Position numbers and translations under genes: made by a program
Notes under the pieces: model-generated
Databases searched by the model: none
What the model was told of the DNA's origin: nothing
The model's input: the letters and a program-made list of their open reading frames with translations, nothing else
In this document: positions 43,534 to 50,391 of the stretch, one piece after another
Layout of the letters: each line of letters opens with the position of its first letter
Numbering within the stretch: the first letter of the stretch is position 1
Origin: CAYWPG01 sp964460035
GTDB taxonomy: Bacteria; Pseudomonadota; Gammaproteobacteria; Nitrococcales; AK92
Length of the DNA: 64,000 bases
Reading direction: 5' to 3'
Assembly (NCBI GenBank): GCA_964460035.1
Contig: CAYWPG010000009.1
Coordinates: 33,419 to 97,418 of the forward strand

Positions 43534-43794
43534 TTACGCGGCCGGTGTTGGGTCGCGCGGATCGGTCGACGCGACGCTGCGGCGCAAGCGTTCGCGCGCA
43601 GCGGCGTGCCAGTTGATGAGGTCTGCGTGGTCGCGCGCGCTGCGATAGGCGCGGCCGCTGATGGGGTCCACCGCGTAGCCGAGGCGGCGCAGGTTCATGT
43701 ACGCCTCGGCAGCGCCATTGCCCGGAAGGATTCGTATGCAAGGCGTGTGCGCCGCCGCCTGACGCGCGGCTGTGGTGGCGTGGGTGTTAGTCAC
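43534..43794 (-). CDS. First gene of leftward (PL) operon, hypothetical
   Basis: An 86-residue protein of unknown function (MTNTHATTAARQAAAH...), with a central YMNLRRLGYAVDPISGRAYRS. GTG start at 43794 with TAGGAGGGGGAG 6 nt upstream. It is first after the PL promoter, the lambda position of N, but I see no Arg-rich antiterminator motif convincing enough to call it N-like. Confidence 0.55.
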   Translation of the reverse strand: MTNTHATTAARQAAAHTPCIRILPGNGAAEAYMNLRRLGYAVDPISGRAYRSARDHADLINWHAAARERLRRSVASTDPRDPTPAA

Positions 43795-43834
43795 TGACGT
43801 CTCCCCCTCCTAGGGCCCAAAAGCGTTGTTGTAT

Positions 43835-43849
43835 TCAAGTACTACTTGA
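43835..43849. promoter_or_regulatory. Perfect 15-bp palindrome near PL
   Basis: TCAAGTA-C-TACTTGA, a perfect palindrome about 15 bp downstream of the leftward promoter's -10 and 40 bp before the first leftward gene. Its sequence differs from the AAAGCACAGCTTT operator, so it may bind a different regulator (Cro or host factor). Role inferred. Confidence 0.4.
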
Positions 43850-43861
43850 GTGCTTGGTCTG

Positions 43862-43901
43862 AATAAAGCACAGCTTTATGCTAGTAGTCAAGCACAGCTT
43901 T
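43862..43901 (-). promoter_or_regulatory. Leftward promoter PL with two repressor operators
   Basis: Read on the minus strand: TTGACT (43886-43891), an 18-bp spacer, then TTTATT (43862-43867). Two copies of the pseudo-palindrome AAAGCACAGCTTT lie here: a complete one at 43865-43877 overlapping the -10, and AAGCACAGCTTT at 43890-43901 overlapping the -35. The same element sits in the same register at PR. This is the arrangement expected for cI-type repression of the leftward operon. Confidence 0.75.
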
Positions 43902-43916
43902 AAGGGTTGATGGCAG

Positions 43917-43944
43917 GAAAATAACAAACCCGCCAGGGGCGGGT
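43917..43944 (-). terminator. Intrinsic terminator after cI (leftward)
   Basis: Stem ACCCGCC / GGCGGGT with a 3-nt loop (43928-43944). On the minus strand it is followed by a T-rich tail (TTGTTATTTT, 43917-43927). It would end the cI transcript before it runs into the PL region. Confidence 0.65.
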
Positions 43945-44023
43945 CTTAGAGTGAGCAATGCGGGGGGGTGGGCTGGCCGCAGAGCGGGGCGCAGTATCGC
44001 TGCTTACGTCGATTCGCTAGCGT

Positions 44024-44422
44024 CTACTGCGCCCGTTTATCTGTTTCATGGCCCAGCAGACGGAAGAGGGCATCGCGCTGTTCTGGTGACAATTTGTCCC
44101 AGAGGTCTAGCATTGCCCTCTTCCTCGGATCCTCCGGTGCTGCGGGTGAAGCGGTGGTGGTGGTAGCGGCATGGGGACCGCTTTCATCCGCCACGGAGTG
44201 GAGGATGTTCTGTTCGCCTGTGAGAAGCCAGTCGGTTGTGCGGCGGATCGTCTTCGCTACCAAGGCGATCTTCTCTCGCGAGATTTTGCCGGTCCGTTTC
44301 CAGTCGCCGACGGCTTGAACTGTGACAGAGCAAGCAGCTGCGAGGGCAGTGTTGCTAATGCCCTCTTCTTTCATGGCTTCGCTGAGGCGCTTAGCGATGG
44401 CCAATGCGGAATACTCAAGCAT
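44024..44422 (-). CDS. Phage repressor (cI-type, HTH, no peptidase domain)
   Basis: A 132-residue helix-turn-helix protein; residues ~5-60 (SNTALAAACSVTVQAVGDWKRTG with DWLLTGE) form the XRE-type DNA-binding domain. The C-terminus (DLWDKLSPEQRDALFRLLGHE) is a short helical oligomerisation-like segment. There is no S24/LexA-type Ser-Lys dyad, so induction would not be by classic RecA-stimulated autocleavage. ATG 44422 is used; an in-frame TTG at 44461 with AAGGAGGG at 44473-44480 (11-nt spacing) is a serious alternative. It lies between PL and PR and is divergent from cro, the cI position. Confidence 0.8.
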   Translation of the reverse strand: MLEYSALAIAKRLSEAMKEEGISNTALAAACSVTVQAVGDWKRTGKISREKIALVAKTIRRTTDWLLTGEQNILHSVADESGPHAATTTTASPAAPEDPRKRAMLDLWDKLSPEQRDALFRLLGHETDKRAQ

Positions 44423-44468
44423 TGCTTCATTTTGCGCGAATGCGGGCGCGGCGACTACCAAGTAGCGC

Positions 44469-44498
44469 TTGACCCTCCTTGTAAAGCTGTGCTTTAGT
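44469..44498 (+). promoter_or_regulatory. Rightward promoter PR with repressor operator
   Basis: TTGACC (44469-44474), an 18-bp spacer, then TTTAGT (44493-44498). The operator AAAGCTGTGCTTT (44483-44495) overlaps the -10 in the same register as at PL. cro starts 7 nt after the -10, so its mRNA leader would be extremely short or absent. Confidence 0.72.
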
Positions 44499-44504
44499 TC
44501 AGTC

Positions 44505-44768
44505 ATGAGTACGATCACTACCGAGACCGAAACACCAATCCAGAAGGCCGTCCGACTGCTGGGCAGCCAGCCAGCGTTGGCTAGAGCGTTGGGCGTGAGT
44601 CCGCAGGCTGTCTATCAGTGGGTCCGCGGGTTTCGTCCTGTGCCACCAGGTCGTTGCCTTGCAATTCAGCAGGCATGTAGGGGTGAAGTGACGGTACACG
44701 ACCTGAGGCCCGACGTCTTCGGAGTGGCCGAAGAGAATCCGGAACAGGCCCAAAGCCGGGTCGCATAG
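44505..44768 (+). CDS. Cro / YdaS-type regulator
   Basis: An 87-residue HTH protein of the Cro/YdaS antitoxin-like family: IQKAVRLLGSQPALARALGV SPQAVYQWVRG is the HTH core (about 10-40) and PPGRCLAIQQACRGEVTVHDLRPD the following segment (both read in parts). It is the first rightward gene after PR, divergent from cI. ATG 44505 lies directly behind the promoter; the in-frame TTG at 44469 is inside the -35 and is rejected. Confidence 0.82.
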   Translation: MSTITTETETPIQKAVRLLGSQPALARALGVSPQAVYQWVRGFRPVPPGRCLAIQQACRGEVTVHDLRPDVFGVAEENPEQAQSRVA

Positions 44769-44861
44769 CTCGACTAAGGACTTTGGGGCGAACTCCGCCA
44801 GATCAAGAGGCTGACCGGGATGGTCGGCAACCGAACTAGCGCCAGGCAGGAGTGCCAAGTG

Positions 44862-44894
44862 GCGGGTTCGCATCGCTGCGGGCTCGCTTTTTTT
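44862..44894 (+). terminator. Intrinsic terminator after cro (tR1-like)
   Basis: Eleven paired positions (GCGGGTTCGCA / TGCGGGCTCGC, three of them G-T) with loop TCGC, followed by seven T residues (44888-44894). It separates cro from the delayed-early/replication genes, like tR1 of lambda. Confidence 0.7.
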
Positions 44895-44961
44895 GTGTTG
44901 CGGCGCGGTAAGGGTCGGATTTTTCATGGCGGCAGCATCTGCCGAGATGAGGAGGGGAGCA

Positions 44962-45561
44962 ATGCAAAGTGTGTCCGGGCGCAGACAAATTACGCGGACG
45001 GCGGCGATCAAGAAGCACGTCGATGCAGCGATCGCGCAGGGGTACTTCACTAAAGAGCGGTATGCCGCCGAGGTCGTCGAGCACTTCAACCGCACGTATC
45101 CGATAGCCGCAACACGCGGTATCAAGCCGTTTGCCGATGAGATCGACGGCACGCCAGCCCACACGGTGCTGGATACCAACCGCAAGCGGATCTTCCGGTA
45201 CCTGGAAGACTGCATTCCCGCAAATATGGAAGAGAGCTATGTGGCGGCTCTGCCGGACTCGCAGCGGGCGGATTGTCTGCGCGAGCTGGCGGCCCGGTAC
45301 GGGCTGCTGCCGGCGCCGCTGCCCGAGGGGGGCAAGGTGCGCGATCACGAAGAGCTGGCCGCGTTCATGGCGAACACGTCGGCGAGCATCAGCTCGCTGG
45401 TGAAGATCCTCGAGGATGGCGTGATCGATGAGGCGGACCTGCCGTTTGCGCCGGAGGCGCTGAGCAATCTGAAAAAAACGCTAGCGAGCGGGATCGGGCT
45501 GATCGAGCGCATCCGGGTGAAGGTGCTCGGTGATGACTCGTACCTGAGCGTTGTGCGTTAA
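44962..45561 (+). CDS. Delayed-early phage protein in cII position
   Basis: A 199-residue protein of unknown function. It starts basic (MQSVSGRRQITRTAAIKKHV) and has a helical core with RKRIFRYLEDCIPANMEESYV (read in parts) and a C-terminal acidic/hydrophobic stretch. GGAGGGG at 44951-44957 decides ATG 44962. Location between the post-cro terminator and the replication gene is that of lambda cII, but no HTH match is clear enough to assert that role. Confidence 0.55.
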   Translation: MQSVSGRRQITRTAAIKKHVDAAIAQGYFTKERYAAEVVEHFNRTYPIAATRGIKPFADEIDGTPAHTVLDTNRKRIFRYLEDCIPANMEESYVAALPDSQRADCLRELAARYGLLPAPLPEGGKVRDHEELAAFMANTSASISSLVKILEDGVIDEADLPFAPEALSNLKKTLASGIGLIERIRVKVLGDDSYLSVVR

Positions 45562-45576
45562 GGGGAGGGGGCGCCG

Positions 45577-45765
45577 ATGGCTGACGATATGGACCGCGCG
45601 CAGGCGCGTGAGGGTGAACTGAGGGACGCCGCGATCGCTGCTGCGCGGCAACGGGCGACGGCGATGCGCGGGCCTCGGGACTGCTTGAAGTGCGAAGGCG
45701 ACAACGACCGCTGCGAAGAAGGCTTCGCGGTGTGCTCGGACTGCATGGGGGGTGCCGGCGAATGA
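45577..45765 (+). CDS. TraR/DksA-family zinc-finger-like small protein
   Basis: A 62-residue protein. The N-terminus (MADDMDRAQAREGELRDAAI) is the signature of phage TraR/DksA-like proteins that bind the RNA polymerase secondary channel. Cys are at 36, 39, 46, 53 and 56; CLKC and CSDC form the expected pair of CxxC knuckles, although the intervening sequence differs from the usual IPxxRR segment. Could modulate host transcription. AGGGGAGGGGG precedes the ATG. Confidence 0.7.
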   Translation: MADDMDRAQAREGELRDAAIAAARQRATAMRGPRDCLKCEGDNDRCEEGFAVCSDCMGGAGE

Positions 45766-45917
45766 CTCGCAGCGAGCGTGAAACCCGTGCACTGTTGCGC
45801 CAGATGCGGCGGTGGCGCAAGGCGAAGCGGGCGGTAGCCGCACCGTTTCTTGAGCAGATGCGCGCGATCGCGGCGCGCTCGGAGTCCAAGCAGACGCAGG
45901 ATCAGCGCACCGTATGA
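45762..45917 (+). CDS. Small basic phage protein (51 aa)
   Basis: A 51-residue Arg/Lys-rich helical protein (MTRSERETRALLRQMRRWRKAKRA...). Its start overlaps the TraR-like stop (ATGA), and its end overlaps the primase-helicase start. Function unknown; small basic proteins here could be nucleic-acid binding. Confidence 0.55.
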   Translation: MTRSERETRALLRQMRRWRKAKRAVAAPFLEQMRAIAARSESKQTQDQRTV

Positions 45918-48253
45918 GCGAGACACTCGATCACATCTATGACCAGCTCCGCGCTGCAGGGCTGGATGTCGAGAAGCTGGAGATCACTGGCCGGATCGAG
46001 CGGTGCAAAGTGGAGGGCGACCGCGGGGCCAGTAAGTCGGGCTGGTATGCGCTCCATGACTACCGTACGGCAGCCGGGGCACCCCTGATCGTTGGCAGTT
46101 ATGGCAACTGGCGGACGGGGGAGAAGGGCAAGATTTCGCTCGCCGGCCATAAGGCGCTGAGCTCGGAAGAGCGGGCGGCGCTCCAGCGGCGGATCCAGGC
46201 GGACCGGAAGAGGGCGGATGCGTTCCGCAAGGCCCGCGCGAGCCGGGCGTCGGCCCGCGCGACGGCGATGTGGCACAAGCTGCCCACGGAAGGGACGGCG
46301 CCGTATCTGGAGCGCAAGGGCGTGAAGCCGTACGGGGTGCGCTACGGGACAAAGGGCACGGTAATTGTGCCGGTGCGCGACCCGGCGGGCACGATTTACG
46401 GGCTGCAGGTTATCTATCCATCGAAGGAGGCCGGGCGGCGCGAGGGGTCGGACAAGGACTTTTGGCCGTTCGGCGTTCAGAAGACGGGGCATTTTCATCT
46501 GATCGGCGACCCGGAGGCGGCGCGCCAGGTGCTGGTGTGCGAGGGCTATGCAACGGGCGCCACGCTGCACGAGGCGAGCGAGCTGCCGGTGGTGGTGGCG
46601 TTCGATGCGGGCAACCTCCGGCCCGCCGCCGAGGCGTTCAAGAAGCGCTGGCCGAAAGCGCAGCTGGTTTTTTGCGCGGATGACGATTTTCTCACCGTAA
46701 AGCCGAAGGCGGCCGTGGATAACCCCGGCGTGACGTACGCGAACGCGGCGGCGCTGGCGGTGGGCGGTACGGTGGTGGTGCCGAGGTTTGCGGCCAGGGG
46801 TGATCGCAAGCTGACCGACTTTAACGATCTGCATGCCGAGGAAGGGCTGGAGGTTGTTCGCCAGCAGCTTGCGGAGCATCTGCAGACGCTGCAGCCCCGC
46901 GCGGAGCGGGATCTAGGGGGACAAGACCGGTCGGCGAAGGGTGCTTCTACCCCTCCGTCCGGCTCCGCTGGGGGGTGGGACGAGAAGTCGGATGATCAGT
47001 GGCCTGGGAGTTGGCGGCAGCGCCTGGCGCGGACGCAGAACGGGGCGCTCAAGCCAGATCTCTACAACCTGATCACGATTCTTGAGAACGACCCGGTATG
47101 GAAAGGGATGTTCCGGATGAACGCGTTCGCGAACCAGATCTACCGCGCGCGCGAGGCGCCCTATGGGGCGGGGCCGGGCGAGATCACGGACGTGGACGGG
47201 ACGGAGATTGCCGCCTGGCTGGGGGATCCGGATCACTACGGGCTGTCGGTGTCGTCGGATCGGGTGTTGGAGGCGGTGGAGGCGGTGGCGATGCGTCGGC
47301 GCTTCCATCCGGTGCTTGAGTACCTGGAGGGCTTGACCTGGGACGGTGTATCGCGCCTCGAGCACATGATGCCGGACCACTTCGGCACGGTGCGGGATGA
47401 GTATACCGCGGCGGTGGGCACGAACTGGCTGGTGTCTGCCGTGGCGCGGGTGCGTCGGCCGGGGTGCAAGGTCGATGAGATGGTGATTCTGGAGGGCGGC
47501 CAGGGGCTGGGAAAATCCAGCGCGGTGCGGACGCTCTGCGGCGAAGAGTGGTTTGCGGAGATGTTGGAGAGTCCGCAGAACAAAGATTTTTTCCAGAACC
47601 TGCAGGGGCGATGGATCATCGAGATCCCGGAACTGGGCGCGTTCAATAAAGCCGACAGGAACAAGATCAAGAGCGCGGTGAGTGCGCAGGATGATACGTT
47701 CCGGCCGTCATACGGGCGCTATGCGAAGAAGTTCCTGCGCCAATGCATCTTCGTGGGCACCACGAACGATGACACCTACTTGAAAGACGAAACGGGCGCG
47801 CGCCGGTTCATGCCGGTGTTGTGTACCGAGATCAACCTCGACGGCCTGCGCGCACAGCGGGACCAGCTGTGGGCGGAGGCGGACGCGCTCTATAAGGCGG
47901 GGCACCCCTATTGGAAGTTTCCCGAGCAGGCCGCGCGCGAGCAGGAGGCTCGCTATGACGCGGATGCGTGGGAGGACCCCATCGTCCAATGGCTGGATGG
48001 GCGCGCGCGGGAGGATTCCTACCCACCGCACTACGGGACGATCGTGGACGTCGACAGGCCCGTGAAGGCGACGATTACCTCGGATGTGATGGTGCACGCG
48101 CTGGGTATCGAGATCGGCAAGCACAGCAAGCCGGATCAGATGCGCGTCGGGGCGATTATGCGCCGCCTCGGCTGGCGGCGGAAGCAGCAGACCTTCAACG
48201 GGCGGGTGCGTTACGTGTACGTGCGGCCCGAAAGGGAAGGCGTGCGCCCATGA
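45914..48253 (+). CDS. Phage primase-helicase: Toprim plus VapE-like ATPase
   Basis: A 779-residue replication protein. The N-terminal part (about 1-190) is a P4-alpha-like primase module. A Toprim domain follows, with VLVCEGYATGATLHEA (Glu about 208) and LVFCADDDF (acidic pair about 256). The second half is a VapE/DUF3854-type AAA+ ATPase: LEGLTWDGVSRLEHMMPDHFG at about 480, Walker A GGQGLGKSS at about 530, Walker B-like WIIEIPELGAFNKAD (about 570) and GTTNDDTYLKDETGARRFMP (about 615). A C-terminal winged-helix-like tail (MRVGAIMRRLGWRRK) could bind origin DNA. It is followed directly by the iteron array. Confidence 0.88.
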   Translation: MSETLDHIYDQLRAAGLDVEKLEITGRIERCKVEGDRGASKSGWYALHDYRTAAGAPLIVGSYGNWRTGEKGKISLAGHKALSSEERAALQRRIQADRKRADAFRKARASRASARATAMWHKLPTEGTAPYLERKGVKPYGVRYGTKGTVIVPVRDPAGTIYGLQVIYPSKEAGRREGSDKDFWPFGVQKTGHFHLIGDPEAARQVLVCEGYATGATLHEASELPVVVAFDAGNLRPAAEAFKKRWPKAQLVFCADDDFLTVKPKAAVDNPGVTYANAAALAVGGTVVVPRFAARGDRKLTDFNDLHAEEGLEVVRQQLAEHLQTLQPRAERDLGGQDRSAKGASTPPSGSAGGWDEKSDDQWPGSWRQRLARTQNGALKPDLYNLITILENDPVWKGMFRMNAFANQIYRAREAPYGAGPGEITDVDGTEIAAWLGDPDHYGLSVSSDRVLEAVEAVAMRRRFHPVLEYLEGLTWDGVSRLEHMMPDHFGTVRDEYTAAVGTNWLVSAVARVRRPGCKVDEMVILEGGQGLGKSSAVRTLCGEEWFAEMLESPQNKDFFQNLQGRWIIEIPELGAFNKADRNKIKSAVSAQDDTFRPSYGRYAKKFLRQCIFVGTTNDDTYLKDETGARRFMPVLCTEINLDGLRAQRDQLWAEADALYKAGHPYWKFPEQAAREQEARYDADAWEDPIVQWLDGRAREDSYPPHYGTIVDVDRPVKATITSDVMVHALGIEIGKHSKPDQMRVGAIMRRLGWRRKQQTFNGRVRYVYVRPEREGVRP

Positions 48254-48254
48254 C

Positions 48255-48513
48255 TTCACCACCTTCACTACCGCTTCACCACCTGCTCACCACCTCTCAA
48301 CTCTCGCCAAACGCAGGCGGGAAGCGGGGCTTCATCACCTTCACTACCTCGTGCGCTCGCGCGCGTATAGCGGGGCGGTAGGCCGCTGCTTATGCACTTA
48401 CCGCTTAAGTTTCTATATATGCGCGAAAAAAGGTAGTGAAGGTAATGAAGGTAGTGAACAGGCCATGAAAACAGTTGCTTACGATTTCACCACCTTGAGC
48501 CGACTTCACCACC
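48255..48513. repeat. Iteron array, candidate phage replication origin
   Basis: Eleven 9-bp units of consensus TTCACYACC. Plus orientation: 48255, 48264, 48275, 48286 (first base C), 48331 (TTCATCACC), 48340, 48486 and 48505. Inverted as GGTAGTGAA/GGTAATGAA: 48432, 48441 and 48450, perfectly tandem. An AT-rich stretch (TTAAGTTTCTATATATG and A6, about 48403-48431) lies immediately before the inverted trio. Iterons of both orientations around an AT-rich segment, just after the primase-helicase gene, resemble an initiator-bound origin. Confidence 0.7.
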
Positions 48514-48553
48514 AGGCAATGAAGCGGCCCAGATCTCGGAGGGGAGAGGTTCG

Positions 48554-49255
48554 ATGATTCTGACGACTTCGGCGCGGGTTGCGATTGCGGCGGCCACGGC
48601 CAACGGCCGCGAGACGCTTGATAGCGTGGGGGCGGGTGTGCCGGATTCGTTATCCCGCATCCTGCACGGGCTGGACTGCGGGCGGGTGCTGGCCGCTATC
48701 GATGACTGCGATCCGCTGGAGCAAGACTGGCTGGTCGCGGCCTACGCGACGGACGGCTGGCCGGGCAAAGTACAGGCCGCCGTGCGCTGCCAGGCGCAGC
48801 TCTACGCCGAGTACACGCGCCGGCGGGCGGTGCGGGCCTGCACGGGCAAGATGCTGCGCCTGGCGGCGGCGACGATGGTGCATACGAGCTATCGCGGCCT
48901 CGGTGCGCCCGGCCTGGCGCCTGCGGCCGTTGCGGAGCTGGTGGGGTTCGACGTCCGAAACTGGGACGCCTGGCAGAAGGCGATGCACGTCATGATGGAC
49001 GTGCTCGATGGGTGGGACGCTCGGGGACTGGGCCGCGTGGCGAAGGCGCTCGGGTGGCGCGAGGCGGCGGGGCAGGGCGGACAGGCCGAAGCGGACCCGG
49101 TGCTGGCGGAGATTGTGAGGCTCTTGCGGGAGGCGGAGGCTCAGCGCGAGCGCTCGCCCATCGGGTCGGGCATCAAACTCAAAGCGTTCCCGCTGCTCTC
49201 GGTGCCGAAAAAGCGGCGTGAAGTAGGGCTTGATTTAGCTATGAGTCCGAGGTAG
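48554..49255 (+). CDS. Candidate late-gene regulator (Q position), hypothetical
   Basis: A 233-residue protein of unknown family. DPLEQDWLVAAYATDGWPGKV (about 53-73) and LVGFDVRNWDAWQKAMHVMM (about 136-155, HTH-like) stand out; the C-terminus is basic (VPKKRREVGLDL). It is the last early gene, followed by a strong terminator and then the lysis cassette, the place of antiterminator Q in lambdoid phages. That role is inferred from location. GGAGGGGAG at 48538-48547 supports the ATG. Confidence 0.5.
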   Translation: MILTTSARVAIAAATANGRETLDSVGAGVPDSLSRILHGLDCGRVLAAIDDCDPLEQDWLVAAYATDGWPGKVQAAVRCQAQLYAEYTRRRAVRACTGKMLRLAAATMVHTSYRGLGAPGLAPAAVAELVGFDVRNWDAWQKAMHVMMDVLDGWDARGLGRVAKALGWREAAGQGGQAEADPVLAEIVRLLREAEAQRERSPIGSGIKLKAFPLLSVPKKRREVGLDLAMSPR

Positions 49256-49278
49256 GCTCTTTGCTATCTTCAAATAAG

Positions 49279-49309
49279 ACCGCCCAGCGAAAGCGAGGGC
49301 GGTTTTTTT
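49279..49309 (+). terminator. Strong intrinsic terminator before lysis genes
   Basis: ACCGCCC / GGGCGGT stem with an 11-nt loop, followed by seven T residues (49303-49309). It lies 24 nt after the candidate late regulator and upstream of all late genes. It is placed like tR' of lambda, which is read through by antitermination. Confidence 0.85.
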
Positions 49310-49382
49310 ATGCCCCGGCGCCGGATTCCGCGCCTGCTCTCCTCCTAGTTCCGGCGGCGGGGCGATTTCTCACGAGGCCGCG

Positions 49383-49844
49383 ATGACCCAGATACTGGTG
49401 CTGGAGCGCTACTGCTACAGCGGCGGGATGGGGACGTTTGGGCGCATTCGCGGCGCGCCCTTCGAGGCGTTTACCGTCGAGCAGCCCTGGCGCGGCAACC
49501 GGCCGTTTGTGTCCTGCGTGCCGGAAGCGGTGTACGAACTCGTGCCGTACAGCTCGGAGAAGTACCCGCACACGTTCGCGCTGGTTAACCCCGACGCCCG
49601 CGTGTTCGCGCGGATGGAGGATCGCGAGCGGGATGATGACCGCTATGCGTGCGTGATTCACAGCGCGAACTGGGCGCGGCAGCTGCAGGGCTGCGTGGCC
49701 GCTGGCGATGGGGAGGGCGCGGATCGCAGCGGTGAGTGGATGGTCACTAACTCGGCCGCGACCGTGCGGCGCCTGCTCGCGTACATTCGCGAGCGAGAGA
49801 TTCGCTACCTGCACGTGACGAGCTACCGGCCGCAATGGCCATAG
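49383..49844 (+). CDS. DUF5675 phage protein (lysis region)
   Basis: A 153-residue protein assigned to DUF5675 on the basis of FGRIRGAPFEAFTVEQPWRGN (about 20-40, read in parts), VPEAVYELVPYSSEKYPHTFALVN and CVIHSANWARQLQGCVA. The family occurs in phage lysis/tail regions and has been considered a possible cell-wall-active domain, but the enzymatic role is unproven. No other endolysin is visible in the lysis block, so this is the best endolysin candidate. Confidence 0.7.
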   Translation: MTQILVLERYCYSGGMGTFGRIRGAPFEAFTVEQPWRGNRPFVSCVPEAVYELVPYSSEKYPHTFALVNPDARVFARMEDRERDDDRYACVIHSANWARQLQGCVAAGDGEGADRSGEWMVTNSAATVRRLLAYIREREIRYLHVTSYRPQWP

Positions 49845-49852
49845 GGGGAATC

Positions 49853-50077
49853 ATGGTCGAGCAACCGAAGCCCAGCTGGAAGAACCGGCGCAGGGTCGTG
49901 TTCGCAACGCTGATGTTCTGCGCGGCGCTAATCGTCTATCTGACGGGCTGGGGAGCGGATACCCGGCTGCATGAGACCATCGTGTATGGCGCGTTCGGCC
50001 TGGCGTTCAGTGTGATCATGGGTTACGTGTTCGGCGCTGTGCTCGAAGACGTTTCACTGTTCAAGCACAGGAAGTAG
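49853..50077 (+). CDS. Holin-like small membrane protein
   Basis: A 74-residue protein with two hydrophobic segments (about 18-35, VVFATLMFCAALIVYLTG; about 45-65, IVYGAFGLAFSVIMGYVFGA) and basic ends (KNRRR, FKHRK). Size, topology and location between DUF5675 and spanins fit a class II-like holin or antiholin. GGGGGAA (49844-49850) supports ATG 49853 over an upstream in-frame start at 49835. Confidence 0.65.
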   Translation: MVEQPKPSWKNRRRVVFATLMFCAALIVYLTGWGADTRLHETIVYGAFGLAFSVIMGYVFGAVLEDVSLFKHRK

Positions 50078-50079
50078 CT

Positions 50080-50391
50080 ATGTGGGCGCGTGTGAGGGCC
50101 TGGCTCGCGGCCTTCGCCGTGGGCGCGGCGGCGCTGTTTTACCTGCTGTGGCAGTACGCCCGCACGGCTGTGCGCGACGCCAGGCAGCAGGCCCGTGAGG
50201 ACCGCGAGCGCGCGGCCACCTTTGAAGCACTGCGTCAGTTAGAGCGCGACGTCCAGGCGCGCCGGAAGGCAGTCCAGGAGAGAGCCCGTGAGAATGCGCA
50301 AGAGCTGGAGCGCCGCGAGGCTGCTGATGATCGCCCTGCTGTGGTTGGCGATCAGCGCCTGCACGACCGTCAGAACCGTCTACGTTCATGA
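50080..50391 (+). CDS. i-spanin (Rz-like)
   Basis: A 103-residue protein with an N-terminal signal-anchor (about 8-24, LAAFAVGAAALFYLLW), then a long periplasmic coiled coil rich in Arg/Glu/Gln (about 30-85). This is the inner-membrane spanin layout. The second spanin gene starts within it in another frame and overlaps it by 104 nt, the classic Rz/Rz1 arrangement. Spanins fuse inner and outer membranes at lysis. Confidence 0.8.
   Translation: MWARVRAWLAAFAVGAAALFYLLWQYARTAVRDARQQAREDRERAATFEALRQLERDVQARRKAVQERARENAQELERREAADDRPAVVGDQRLHDRQNRLRS

Noticed and set aside
43534..43794. Lambda N-type antiterminator as first gene of PL operon
   Set aside because: Position fits, but there is no compact Arg-rich motif at the N-terminus and I found no boxA/boxB pair after PL.
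44024..44422. LexA/cI-type autocleaving repressor
   Set aside because: At 132 residues the protein is too short for an S24 peptidase domain, and no Ala-Gly cleavage site or Ser-Lys dyad is visible.
48250..48381. 43-residue frame MTSPPSLPLHHLLTTSQ... starting inside the primase stop region
   Set aside because: The repetitive Ser/Pro/His/Leu/Thr content simply translates the TTCACYACC iterons; not protein-like.
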